Below, piece by piece: positions 28,112 to 36,519 of a stretch of 64,000 nucleotides of DNA (its first letter is position 1; each line of letters opens with the position of its first letter). A program made the translations under genes and the position numbers. Below the pieces are notes generated by a model. The model was not told the origin of the DNA. It worked only from the letters and a program-made list of their open reading frames with translations, and ran no database searches. Source of the stretch: Lachnospiraceae bacterium (lineage in GTDB: Bacteria > Bacteroidota > Bacteroidia > Bacteroidales > Muribaculaceae); NCBI GenBank assembly GCA_023663655.1, contig JAMPGZ010000003.1, positions 1-64,000 of the forward strand, written 5' to 3'.

Positions 28112-29372
28112 GACTAAGGAGCTGACTGAAGTCGCCAAGCATGATTCATTGACCGTGGCGTTAGTGTGGATTTTCCGCATTCTTGTGGGAGGCACGTTTA
28201 TCATGTCGGGTCTTACAAAAATGATAGACCTGTATGGCTCCGTGTATAAAATTGAGCAATATCTTGCCGTGTGGGACATGATGCAGCCGCGCACATTGGT
28301 GCTCGGTATGGCGATATGCCTTTCCGGAGTGGAGTTCCTTCTTGGATTTCTTTTATTGCTCGGATGCTATAAGAGATCGGCAGCTTATCTGCTTACGATG
28401 ATAATGGCAGTAATGCTGTGTCTTTCTGCTTATATAATGATTGCTGATCCTGTGGATGACTGCGGTTGTTTCGGCGATTTTCTGGTGATATCAAATACTG
28501 CCACATTCTTGAAAAATATAGTGCTTGTGGCGATGCTTGTGTATTTGTGTCTCAGAAATTCACGGGTTGACGGCTTGTTTACGTCTTATTCGCAATGGCT
28601 TGTGGCTTTTTTCGCGATTCTATATCTGTGTGTGATAGGGTATTTCGGATTCAATGTGCAGCCGTTGGCTGATTTCCGCCCTTATCCGGTGGGCACGTAT
28701 CTTATCCCGCCAACAGATGATGAAGAGGCTGACATTAAGTTTGTCTATGAGAAAGACGGTGTGAAGGAAACATTCTCGGTTGACAATCTTCCTGACAGCA
28801 CATGGACTTTTGTGGATCGCATAGAAGAGGCTCCTGTTGCCGATAAACGGAATTTCGCGGTATTTGACGGCGATGAGGAGGTGACTGATGACGTGATTTC
28901 TGATGCAGGAGAGCAATTATTGTTACTAATCCCCGAGTTATCCAATATTGATGTTTCATCGACTTACTTGATAAATGAGATTAATCGCTATATAGCAAGT
29001 CAAGGAGGAGACATGATCGGTATAATAGGAACAGGCGCCGAGGGTATTGAGCAATGGCATGATATTTCAATGGCGTCTTACGACATATACAGTGCCGATG
29101 ATACATCTATAAAGGAGGTTGCCCGTGGAAATGTGGCGATGGTTTATCTTAAGGATGGAATTATACAGTGGAAACGTACGTTGACATCAATTGACAGTGA
29201 TCTTTTTGTTTCTCCTGATGATTCGGTCCTTGACCGTCTTGCTTATTCAGGACGCAGCTATTTGGGTTTGTTCACTCTCGTTTTTCTGGGACTTGAACTT
29301 GCTTTATGGATTGTGGATCGAAGCGGACGTGCTGTTAAATTGCATTTTACTCGTAAAAATCGAAAAAAATAA
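28101..29372 (+). CDS. BT_3928-family protein: DoxX/MauE-like membrane domain plus C-terminal soluble domain
   Basis: A 423-residue inner-membrane protein. Four helices in the first 150 residues form a DoxX/MauE-like domain with the motif DDCGCFGD near 118-125, as in MauE-type thiol-redox membrane proteins. A fifth segment near 165 leads to a soluble domain of about 200 residues resembling a thioredoxin-like fold without a CxxC pair, and a final helix near 390. The role is unknown; coupling to quinones or thiol redox is inference. It starts inside the DUF1599 gene and precedes tpiA by 145 bases. Confidence 0.85.
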   Translation: METKTKELTEVAKHDSLTVALVWIFRILVGGTFIMSGLTKMIDLYGSVYKIEQYLAVWDMMQPRTLVLGMAICLSGVEFLLGFLLLLGCYKRSAAYLLTMIMAVMLCLSAYIMIADPVDDCGCFGDFLVISNTATFLKNIVLVAMLVYLCLRNSRVDGLFTSYSQWLVAFFAILYLCVIGYFGFNVQPLADFRPYPVGTYLIPPTDDEEADIKFVYEKDGVKETFSVDNLPDSTWTFVDRIEEAPVADKRNFAVFDGDEEVTDDVISDAGEQLLLLIPELSNIDVSSTYLINEINRYIASQGGDMIGIIGTGAEGIEQWHDISMASYDIYSADDTSIKEVARGNVAMVYLKDGIIQWKRTLTSIDSDLFVSPDDSVLDRLAYSGRSYLGLFTLVFLGLELALWIVDRSGRAVKLHFTRKNRKK

Positions 29373-29517
29373 TTAAATTTGTAGGGCTTTTAATTGTGAG
29401 GTCACATAAAAACGGAATATAAATTGTTGACTTGATTACAAAGTCTGATCATTTAATGAATTCTGAAGATAAGTACAAAATTCTAAGTATAAATATAAAG
29501 TTTTAAGTTTTTAAATA

Positions 29518-30276
29518 ATGAGAAAGAAAATTGTTGCCGGAAACTGGAAGATGAACACCACACTCCAGGAAGGCGTGGCTCTTGCCAAAGACGTGAATGA
29601 GGCTCTTAAGGATGCAACCCCCAAGTGCGACGTGATTATCGCTGTGCCTTTCACTCACCTTGCTTCAATAAATGCAGTGATCGATCAGAACAAGCTCGGT
29701 CTTGGTGCTGAAAACTGCGCTGACCACAAGTCGGGTGCATATACCGGAGAGGTTTCTGCTTCTATGGTATCATCTACCGGAGCTACTTATGTGATCCTCG
29801 GTCACTCAGAACGCCGTCAGTATTACGGTGAGACTTCTGAAACTCTTAAAGAGAAAGTGGCTCTTGCTTTTGAAAATCAGCTTACTCCTATCTTCTGTAT
29901 CGGTGAAGTTCTTGAAGAACGTGAGAACGGCACATATCATGAAGTGGTTAAGAAGCAGATTGAAGATGCTTTGTTCCATCTTTCTGCTGAGGATTTTGGC
30001 AAGATTATCCTTGCTTACGAGCCTGTATGGGCTATCGGCACAGGTAAGACTGCTACTGATGATCAGGCAGAGGATATGCACGCATATATCCGTGGCGTAA
30101 TCGCTGAGAAGTATGGCAAGGAAGTTGCAGAAAACACTTCAATCCTTTACGGAGGAAGCTGCAAGCCTTCAAATGCCGCTCAACTCTTTGCAAAACCTGA
30201 TGTCGACGGCGGACTCATCGGTGGCGCTTCACTCGATGCAGCTTCATTCATGGGCATCGTAAACGCGTTCAACTAA
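29518..30276 (+). CDS. tpiA: Triosephosphate isomerase
   Basis: A 252-residue TIM-barrel enzyme interconverting DHAP and glyceraldehyde-3-phosphate. [10 protein letters not shown] (4-13) holds the active-site Asn and Lys, ILGHSERR near 96-103 the catalytic His, and [14 protein letters not shown] near 165-178 the catalytic Glu and flexible loop. Length is normal. Codons here are strongly biased to those of highly expressed genes. It ends in a symmetrical terminator shared with kdsA. The other glycolytic gene in the window, pgk, is not linked. Confidence 0.98.
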   Translation: MRKKIVAGNWKMNTTLQEGVALAKDVNEALKDATPKCDVIIAVPFTHLASINAVIDQNKLGLGAENCADHKSGAYTGEVSASMVSSTGATYVILGHSERRQYYGETSETLKEKVALAFENQLTPIFCIGEVLEERENGTYHEVVKKQIEDALFHLSAEDFGKIILAYEPVWAIGTGKTATDDQAEDMHAYIRGVIAEKYGKEVAENTSILYGGSCKPSNAAQLFAKPDVDGGLIGGASLDAASFMGIVNAFN

Positions 30277-30301
30277 TATAGCGTAATATAATTATAAATA
30301 A

Positions 30302-30337
30302 AAAAGGGAAAGATTCTGAGTGATCTTTCCCTTTTTT
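30302..30337. terminator. Bidirectional terminator between tpiA and kdsA
   Basis: AAAGGGAAAGAT pairs with ATCTTTCCCTTT and is flanked by A and T runs on its two sides, so it can stop transcription from both convergent genes. Confidence 0.9.
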
Positions 30338-30356
30338 ATTTCATCTGAGTTTTCGG

Positions 30357-31166
30357 TCAGAATTTGTTGATTGCCATTCTTATATCGGTCAGGTGGCTGA
30401 GGAGAGAGGGGAGAAGCGATAGCTTAAGCATATTGGCACCGTCGCTTTTCGCTTCAGCGGGATTCTGATGGGTCTCAATAAATAGTCCGTCGGCACCCAC
30501 GGCTATTCCGGCACGTGCTACTGTCTCGATCAATTCAGGTCGACCACCGGTCACTCCTGCCATTTGATTCGGTTGCTGTAGGGAGTGAGTTACGTCAAGA
30601 ATTACGGGGGCTCCGAACTGTTTCATAGTCGGTATTCCACGATAGTCCACAATGAGGTCTTGGTATCCGAATGTGGTGCCACGTTCGGTGATTGCCACTT
30701 GTGGATTTCCTGCGTCTATCACTTTCTGCACCGCGTGTTTCATCGCTTCCGGGGAAAGGAATTGACCTTTCTTTATGTTGACCATTTTCCCTGTTTTAGC
30801 AGCAGCTACGAGCAGATCGGTCTGGCGGCACAGGAATGCCGGAATCTGCAATATATCCACGTATTCAGCCGCTATTGTAGCCTCTTCTTCGGTGTGGATA
30901 TCGGTCACTACCGGTATATTGAATGTGTCATGGACCTTTTTGAGTATTTTAAGAGCCTTCTCATCTCCGATACCGGTGAATGAATCGATTCTTGAACGAT
31001 TGGCTTTTCGATATGACCCTTTGAACACGTAGGGGATATTGAGCTTGGATGTCACCTCGCAAGCAAATTCTGCAATCTCAAGCGCCATCTGTTCCCCCTC
31101 GATCACGCATGGACCGGCAAGAAGGAAAAAGTTATTGGTGGCTGATGATTTTAAATAGTTGAGCAT
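30357..31166 (-). CDS. kdsA: 3-deoxy-8-phosphooctulonate (KDO-8-P) synthase
   Basis: A 269-residue class I aldolase-fold enzyme condensing PEP with arabinose-5-phosphate to give KDO-8-P for the LPS inner core. LLAGPCVIEG near 15-24, KGSYRKANRSR near 49-59 and LDVTHSLQQPN near 189-199 mark the PEP and arabinose-5-P sites. The metal-independent form has Asn where the metal-dependent form has Cys near the N-terminus; I could not settle which this is. It is the last gene of the mnmA-bfn-MFS-rsmE-kdsA unit, 6 bases after rsmE. Confidence 0.97.
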   Translation of the reverse strand: MLNYLKSSATNNFFLLAGPCVIEGEQMALEIAEFACEVTSKLNIPYVFKGSYRKANRSRIDSFTGIGDEKALKILKKVHDTFNIPVVTDIHTEEEATIAAEYVDILQIPAFLCRQTDLLVAAAKTGKMVNIKKGQFLSPEAMKHAVQKVIDAGNPQVAITERGTTFGYQDLIVDYRGIPTMKQFGAPVILDVTHSLQQPNQMAGVTGGRPELIETVARAGIAVGADGLFIETHQNPAEAKSDGANMLKLSLLPSLLSHLTDIRMAINKF

Positions 31167-31172
31167 ATATCT

Positions 31173-31883
31173 TTAAGAATGTAGTTGATTCAAAATGTGT
31201 ATGGTGTCACAAGCTGTCAAGGCAGCAGTCTCTGTGCGTAGGCGGTTATCTCCGAGGGTCACCGGAATCATCCCGCAATCAAGGGCAAACTTTATTTCCT
31301 CTATGTCAAAGTCACCCTCAGGACCGATTAATATGGTTACGCTTTTGGCTCCGTTATATTCCTTAGCCAATAATTTGCGAGGAATTGTAGGGTCGCAATA
31401 GGCTATGAATTTAGCCTCGGAATCATCATTTTTAATGAAGTCGGAGAACGGAGTCATAGGCATGATTTCAGGCAGCGTGGCTTTCAGCGATTGTTTCATT
31501 GCTGAGATTGCTATGCGTTGCAGCCTGTCAATCTTCAGCTCTTTACGCTCGGAATGCCTGCAAAGCAACGGCACGAACCTATTTACACCGATTTCAGTGA
31601 GTTTCTCTACGAGCCATTCCATGCGGTCCATGTTCTTAGTCGGTGCCACAGCTATGGTTATGAAAGTGTTCCAGGCAAGACTCTCGTTGATTGTCTCGAT
31701 TATTTCCACCTCCATTTTGCGTGGATTATCGTTGGTGATTCGGCAGTGGTGGCGTTTTCCCTTTCCGTCGATCACTTCGATAGTGTCACCGCATTTATGT
31801 CTCAATACTCGCAGACAGTGCTTTGCTTCGTCCTCAGGCAAGGATAATGTCTCGGCTATTTCAGGGGCATAGAATTGGATCAT
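31173..31883 (-). CDS. rsmE: 16S rRNA (uracil1498-N3)-methyltransferase
   Basis: A 236-residue SPOUT-fold RNA methyltransferase acting on U1498 of 16S rRNA in the small subunit. The N-terminal PUA-like part includes HCLRVLRHKCGD; the C-terminal trefoil-knot motifs are ILIGPEGDF near 180-188 and VTLGDNRLRTETAA near 207-220. Length is typical. The ATG overlaps the upstream MFS gene's stop codon by one base (TAATG), so translation is likely coupled. Confidence 0.96.
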   Translation of the reverse strand: MIQFYAPEIAETLSLPEDEAKHCLRVLRHKCGDTIEVIDGKGKRHHCRITNDNPRKMEVEIIETINESLAWNTFITIAVAPTKNMDRMEWLVEKLTEIGVNRFVPLLCRHSERKELKIDRLQRIAISAMKQSLKATLPEIMPMTPFSDFIKNDDSEAKFIAYCDPTIPRKLLAKEYNGAKSVTILIGPEGDFDIEEIKFALDCGMIPVTLGDNRLRTETAALTACDTIHILNQLHS

Positions 31884-33214
31884 TACTTTTCAGGGTTGTG
31901 CTTATATTTAAACAGTAAGTTGAACAAGATGACAACAACCAGCGCATAGGCTGAGAATATTAACCATGGAGCCGACCAGTCGCCTACCATATAGACATTG
32001 CCGTCAACTACAGTCGGGGCGATGAACCGATTTACAATAGCTCCTGCGATGATCATGCCGAATGACGCGCCGAGACCGTTTGTCATAAGCATGAACAGTC
32101 CTTGTGCCGATGCTTTTATATTGTTGTCGGTCTCCTGTTCCACGAACAAAGCTCCTGAGACATTGAAGAAATCGAAGGCAACTCCATAGACGATCATTGA
32201 CAGAATCAATAGCCATATACCTGAACCGGGATTGCCTATGCCAAAGAATCCGAAGCGTAGAACCCATGCGATCATGGCGATGGTAATAACTCGCTTTATG
32301 CCGAATCTTTTCAGGAAGAAAGGAATGAGAAGTATGCACAATGCCTCTGAAATCTGAGAGATTGAAGTGAGCAGTGTGGCGTTATTGGCACCAAAAGTGT
32401 TGGCAAATTCCGGATTGGCTTTAAAGCTGGATATGAATGGGGTGGCATAACCGTTGGTTATCTGTAAGGCGACACCAAGGAGCATTGAGAAGATGAAGAA
32501 GATGAACATTCTTCGGTCTTTAAGCAATTTGAACGCATCAAGCCCGAGAATGGACATTATGCCTTTGTCGGCGTCTTTTTTGCCTGCATTTGGAATATCT
32601 GGCAGGAAAAAGCTGTAAAGACCGAGAATGAATCCAAGCACGGAACTTACGAGCAACTGCATATCGGTATATTGGAATCTGAATCCGGCATTAGGATTGC
32701 TGTCGGAGATTGTAAATCCGAGTGCTCCGTCATTGTAATAACAGCAGTTCACAAACCACATGGCGATGATGAAGCCCACCGTGCCCAGAACCCTGATGGG
32801 GGGGAAGGCTTTCACTGTATCATAGTTCTGTTGTTTTAAGATGGAGAATGACACTGAATTGGATAGTGCTATTGTGGGCATATAGAACGCCACGCTGCAA
32901 GTGAAGATAGTGAAAAACGGTCCGAATTCAAGTGTCGGGTGAGCTTGTGCGTAGAACCATGCTATGAGCATGAAGGCGGCGGCTGTTATGTGGCATATAC
33001 CAAGCAGTCGCTGTGCATGGACCCAACGGTCGGCAACGACACCCATGATTGCCGGCATAAAAATTGAAACAAAACCTCCCACGGCATAGAACCATGAGAT
33101 TTCAGAGCCAAGTCCTGCCGACCCGAGGAACTGTCCCAGGCAGATGAGGTAGCTTCCCCACACGGCAAACTGCATGAAGCTCAAAAATGACAGTTTGATT
33201 TTAGTATTATCCAT
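31883..33214 (-). CDS. MFS transporter, nucleoside:H+ symporter-like
   Basis: A 443-residue inner-membrane protein with twelve predicted helices. The start, KLSFLSFMQFAVWGSYLICLG, and conserved features such as FPPIRVLGTVGFI near 134 resemble the NupG/XapB nucleoside permease branch of the MFS family. It probably imports nucleosides with protons, but the substrate is inferred. It lies 27 bases after the bifunctional-nuclease gene and overlaps rsmE by one base, inside a translation-related operon. Confidence 0.85.
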   Translation of the reverse strand: MDNTKIKLSFLSFMQFAVWGSYLICLGQFLGSAGLGSEISWFYAVGGFVSIFMPAIMGVVADRWVHAQRLLGICHITAAAFMLIAWFYAQAHPTLEFGPFFTIFTCSVAFYMPTIALSNSVSFSILKQQNYDTVKAFPPIRVLGTVGFIIAMWFVNCCYYNDGALGFTISDSNPNAGFRFQYTDMQLLVSSVLGFILGLYSFFLPDIPNAGKKDADKGIMSILGLDAFKLLKDRRMFIFFIFSMLLGVALQITNGYATPFISSFKANPEFANTFGANNATLLTSISQISEALCILLIPFFLKRFGIKRVITIAMIAWVLRFGFFGIGNPGSGIWLLILSMIVYGVAFDFFNVSGALFVEQETDNNIKASAQGLFMLMTNGLGASFGMIIAGAIVNRFIAPTVVDGNVYMVGDWSAPWLIFSAYALVVVILFNLLFKYKHNPEK

Positions 33215-33241
33215 CTTGATTCTGGCATTATTTTAGGTTAA

Positions 33242-33850
33242 TTAATTGTCGGTTTCTTCGATCTCTCTCTTTAAAACGTCTATTTGCGCTGAAATCTTTG
33301 CTGCCTCCTCATAGCGTTCCTCGGCGATACATTCTTTAAGCATGGCTTCAAGTTCATGAAGTTTTCTTGTCTTTGATTCCATATCGTCGGGCTGAGGCTC
33401 TTGATCGGCTTGAATGCCTGATGTATCGACCTCTTCCATGATAAATCCTGTGTCTTCAAGAATTTCGCGTGTAGTGAAAATAGGCGCTTTTGCCCTTAAT
33501 GCTATTCCGATGGCGTCAGAGGTGCGTCCATCGAGCACCACCGTGCGTTCTCCGTCGGTGAATGTAAGTTCAGAATAAAATATTCCATCCTCAAATTTGT
33601 ATATGAAAATGTTGTCAAGTTTCACGCCAAAAGCATGAGCGAAACTCACAAACAGATCATGAGTCATGGGGCGTGGAGGGATTATCTTTTCCAGTCTTAT
33701 AGCGATCGACTGTGCTTCTGAGCCACCTATTACTATAGGAATGCGGTAGGGCCCGTCAACTTCGCCTAAAATCAGGGCATAGGCACCCGATTGAATCTGG
33801 CTGTAGGAGATACCCACCACATTGAGCTGTATTTTTTTTATTTCCGACAT
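33242..33850 (-). CDS. Bifunctional nuclease (DUF151) with C-terminal UVR motif
   Basis: A 202-residue protein. Residues 1-130 form the DUF151/bifunctional nuclease domain (IPIVIGGSEAQSIA near 37-50; VLDGRTSDAIGIALRAKAPI near 105-124). Residues 155-200 form a UVR helix pair (LEAMLKECIAEERYEEAAKI), the contact motif of UvrB and UvrC and of McsA/Clp adaptors. DUF151 members were reported with DNase and RNase activity in plants; the bacterial role is uncertain. It follows mnmA by 4 bases and so is co-transcribed with it. Confidence 0.9.
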   Translation of the reverse strand: MSEIKKIQLNVVGISYSQIQSGAYALILGEVDGPYRIPIVIGGSEAQSIAIRLEKIIPPRPMTHDLFVSFAHAFGVKLDNIFIYKFEDGIFYSELTFTDGERTVVLDGRTSDAIGIALRAKAPIFTTREILEDTGFIMEEVDTSGIQADQEPQPDDMESKTRKLHELEAMLKECIAEERYEEAAKISAQIDVLKREIEETDN

Positions 33851-33854
33851 TGAA

Positions 33855-34934
33855 TCAAATTATTATATTTCTGCCAGTGATGATGCCGCTTCCGTAGCAT
33901 AAGTGAGCTTTCTCGTCATATATCACGGCAAATTGCCCCGGAGCTATGCCTTGAACTTTGTTTTCCGACTCGATTACATACTCGTTTTCATTGAGCTTGA
34001 CGAGCGTAGCCGGAAGGAATTGGGGCATGTGCCTGTTCTTGAAGCATATCTTGGTTTTAGTCATGTTTTCATCCCACGGGTTACCTGATATGAAATGCAT
34101 TTCATCAAGATGAATGGTGTTGCCATATTGCTTTTCGGTATCATAACCTTGGCTCACATACACCACATTGTCATGGACATTCTTTTTCACCACATACCAC
34201 GGACCTCCGCTGAGGCCAAGTCCCTTACGTTGTCCGATTGTGTGGAACCAGAAACCGTTGTGTTCACCAAGTTTTTTCCCGGTTTCGAGCTCTATGATAG
34301 CCCCTTTCTTTACTCCGAGGTGACGCTTGATGAAATCATTGTAATTGATTTTCCCAAGGAAGCATATCCCCTGGCTGTCTTTGCGGAAAGCATTGGGCAT
34401 CTTCACGTCAATAGCGATATCCCTGACTTTAGCTTTAGGCAGGTTGCCGATAGGAAACATCAGGTGCGACAGTTGATCGTAACTTATGCGAGCAAGGAAG
34501 TCAGTTTGATCCTTCACCGGATCCACGGCTGTAGCTAAATAGACTTTGCCGTCAATGATATCGGTTGAGGCATAGTGCCCTGTAGCAGTTTTTTCAAATT
34601 CATGTCCCCAGCGGCGTTCAAAATATCCGAATTTGATCATTTTGTTGCACATTATGTCGGGGTTGGGAGTAAGTCCCGCTCTGACGGTTCTCAATGCGTA
34701 TTCCATGACATTGTCCCAATATTCCTGATGCAATGACACTACATCAAATGGACAACCGTATTTCTTAGCTATGAATTGACACATTTCTATATCTTCATCG
34801 GCTGAGCAATCACCTTCGTCAGTGTCAAGTCCTATGCGGATATAGAATAGATGAAGGTCATGTCCCTCCTCTTTGAGTCGATGAACAACCACGGCACTGT
34901 CTACACCTCCTGATATAAGTACGGCTATTTTCAT
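33855..34934 (-). CDS. mnmA: tRNA-uridine 2-sulfurtransferase
   Basis: A 359-residue enzyme that thiolates U34 of Lys, Glu and Gln tRNAs using ATP and persulfide sulfur. The PP-loop SGGVDSAVVV is at 8-17, and the two catalytic cysteines are C96 (MCNKMIKFG) and C191 (GICFLG), as the family requires. Length is normal. It is the first gene of the mnmA-bfn-MFS-rsmE-kdsA unit and lies 67 bases after the DoxX gene. A tRNA-Glu gene, a class of substrate for MnmA, is elsewhere in the window (55771-55843); CUC-anticodon isoacceptors are not modified by it. Confidence 0.97.
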   Translation of the reverse strand: MKIAVLISGGVDSAVVVHRLKEEGHDLHLFYIRIGLDTDEGDCSADEDIEMCQFIAKKYGCPFDVVSLHQEYWDNVMEYALRTVRAGLTPNPDIMCNKMIKFGYFERRWGHEFEKTATGHYASTDIIDGKVYLATAVDPVKDQTDFLARISYDQLSHLMFPIGNLPKAKVRDIAIDVKMPNAFRKDSQGICFLGKINYNDFIKRHLGVKKGAIIELETGKKLGEHNGFWFHTIGQRKGLGLSGGPWYVVKKNVHDNVVYVSQGYDTEKQYGNTIHLDEMHFISGNPWDENMTKTKICFKNRHMPQFLPATLVKLNENEYVIESENKVQGIAPGQFAVIYDEKAHLCYGSGIITGRNIII

Positions 34935-35001
34935 TAATTAAGTCTCAATGATATTTTCAGATTAATATTTATGAGGATGAGATTATTCTCGCTAAATACA
35001 A

Positions 35002-35505
35002 TTAGATTTCCTCCATCTCCTCGCTGTCATCTTTGCCTCGGCTTGAAACTATGAACAGGGAGATGAAATAATCGAGAGATATTTTCCCCGGACCTGCGAT
35101 GAGGATATAGATGAATATCCCGATGAACATTATGGGAAGGTATCCCGGCTGCAGACTCGAGAAGAGGTAAGGCATTGTGTCGGGATAAATGAAATGCAGG
35201 ATGTGATGCTCGGCAACCATCATAGCGATGATTGCGGGGATTACGGCAAGGCGCGTCAAGAATCCAACCATGATTAATATGGAGCAAATCATTTCCACGC
35301 ATATCATCAATGTCAACGATGTGCTGCCGTCCATTCCCATCACCGACGGAAATGCAGGCGCCAATGATGTGAAATTGATAAGATGCCTGATGCCGAATTG
35401 CAGGAACATTATCCCGACAAAAAGGCGTATGAACAACCGTGCCATATTGCTGTAAGTATAGCCGGTGCATTTTAAAAATAGATTTTCAAAGAAAAGTTTC
35501 ATCAT
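35002..35505 (-). CDS. DoxX family membrane protein
   Basis: A 167-residue membrane protein with four hydrophobic helices of the DoxX type (RLFVGIMFLQFGIRHLINF; LTRLAVIPAIIAMMVAEHH). The C-terminus is charged and cytosolic. DoxX proteins are linked to thiol and oxidative-stress responses, but the function here is unknown. Adjacent ATG codons give one residue of start ambiguity. The gene begins two bases after the DUF5106 stop codon, so the two are translationally linked. Confidence 0.85.
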   Translation of the reverse strand: MMKLFFENLFLKCTGYTYSNMARLFIRLFVGIMFLQFGIRHLINFTSLAPAFPSVMGMDGSTSLTLMICVEMICSILIMVGFLTRLAVIPAIIAMMVAEHHILHFIYPDTMPYLFSSLQPGYLPIMFIGIFIYILIAGPGKISLDYFISLFIVSSRGKDDSEEMEEI

Positions 35506-35507
35506 GA

Positions 35508-36392
35508 TTATTTTTGATAAAGCGCTTTAGCTATTTGGAGAATGCTGTCGATCGACATATTTCTTGCGATGACCTTGTTGTCGTTGTCAAGAAGATAGAT
35601 TGCCGGGAGGATTCTCAAGTCGATGCTTTCTCCCGCATTCTCTGCTACTCCTGCTTCCCATTCGTAAGGAAAATCACTTACCGACGCTTTCCATTCCTCG
35701 CTGGGTTTGCCTACCATTATATCGATGATTTTGACAGTCCCGGCTTTGGACAGCGAGCCTAATGCTGCATCGGCTTTAAGCCTCAGATGATTCATTGACA
35801 CATCTTGGTCATTGGGAAGATAGAAGTAGAGCACTTTATATTCTCCGGCTTGTTCCTGCACTTCATGAACGGCATTGTAGCGTGTGGTGTAGCGCAAGGG
35901 GAGTATTGACGCGCCTATTTGCGAACTGTTTATCATTTTCACATGAGAGAGATATTTTTCTTTCTCCTTCTGATTGATTTTTTTATTAGTGAAAACTGCT
36001 TTGGTGAAAATGAGATACGGCTCATTGGCTATTATTGATGGATCGGGACCATACATCTCTTTTTCAGCACGCTTGACAAGTTTCAGTATGCTCTTTGCGT
36101 CATTTTTATATGGCGCCAGCAGTGCATTTATGGATTTCTTTACACTGTCAGGCGATGCGTATGGCATGAACGACGTGTAGTCAGCAAATGCGCGATTAAG
36201 CATTGTGGTGTCATTCAACACCTTTTTCATATCGGCGCCTTTCCAGAAATTCATCATCAGATAATCCGTACGTTGTTGCAGAGTGGTCAACGAGTCAGGA
36301 ACTTCCGGATAAGGGAATGGGGTTGAGTCCTGCGCGTTTATGTTGCCTATGGCTGATAAACACAATATGGCTAATGTTAAAATTTTTCTCAT
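35508..36392 (-). CDS. DUF5106 domain protein, exported
   Basis: A 294-residue exported protein. Signal peptide about 1-20 (ending NIN-A or INA-Q). The body looks like DUF5106, a Bacteroidales domain often N-terminal to thioredoxin-like folds; residues 190-290 have thioredoxin-like strands (YKVLYFYLPND; LRILPAIYLLDNDNKVI) with the cis-proline of LPAIYL but no CxxC. So it may be a redox-inactive TlpA relative; this is inference. The start at 36392 (MRKILTL) fits the -7 box TAACTTTG at 36421-36428. Confidence 0.78.
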   Translation of the reverse strand: MRKILTLAILCLSAIGNINAQDSTPFPYPEVPDSLTTLQQRTDYLMMNFWKGADMKKVLNDTTMLNRAFADYTSFMPYASPDSVKKSINALLAPYKNDAKSILKLVKRAEKEMYGPDPSIIANEPYLIFTKAVFTNKKINQKEKEKYLSHVKMINSSQIGASILPLRYTTRYNAVHEVQEQAGEYKVLYFYLPNDQDVSMNHLRLKADAALGSLSKAGTVKIIDIMVGKPSEEWKASVSDFPYEWEAGVAENAGESIDLRILPAIYLLDNDNKVIARNMSIDSILQIAKALYQK

Positions 36393-36420
36393 TATTGAAA
36401 CTGGCATAATTTTTGAATAA

Positions 36421-36428
36421 CAAAGTTA
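36421..36428 (-). promoter_or_regulatory. -7 box for the DUF5106-DoxX unit
   Basis: TAACTTTG on the minus strand, 29 bases before the DUF5106 start. No equally good box is seen for the divergent clpB; the best plus-strand match is TAGCTTTC near 36470-36477, with one mismatch. Confidence 0.7.
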
Positions 36429-36519
36429 AGAAATGACAGGCTTAGTTCAAAATATTTATTCAACATTATTAGCTTTCCAAATGTTACTAAAGCATAGGAT
36501 TTAATAATTTTTATTCATC

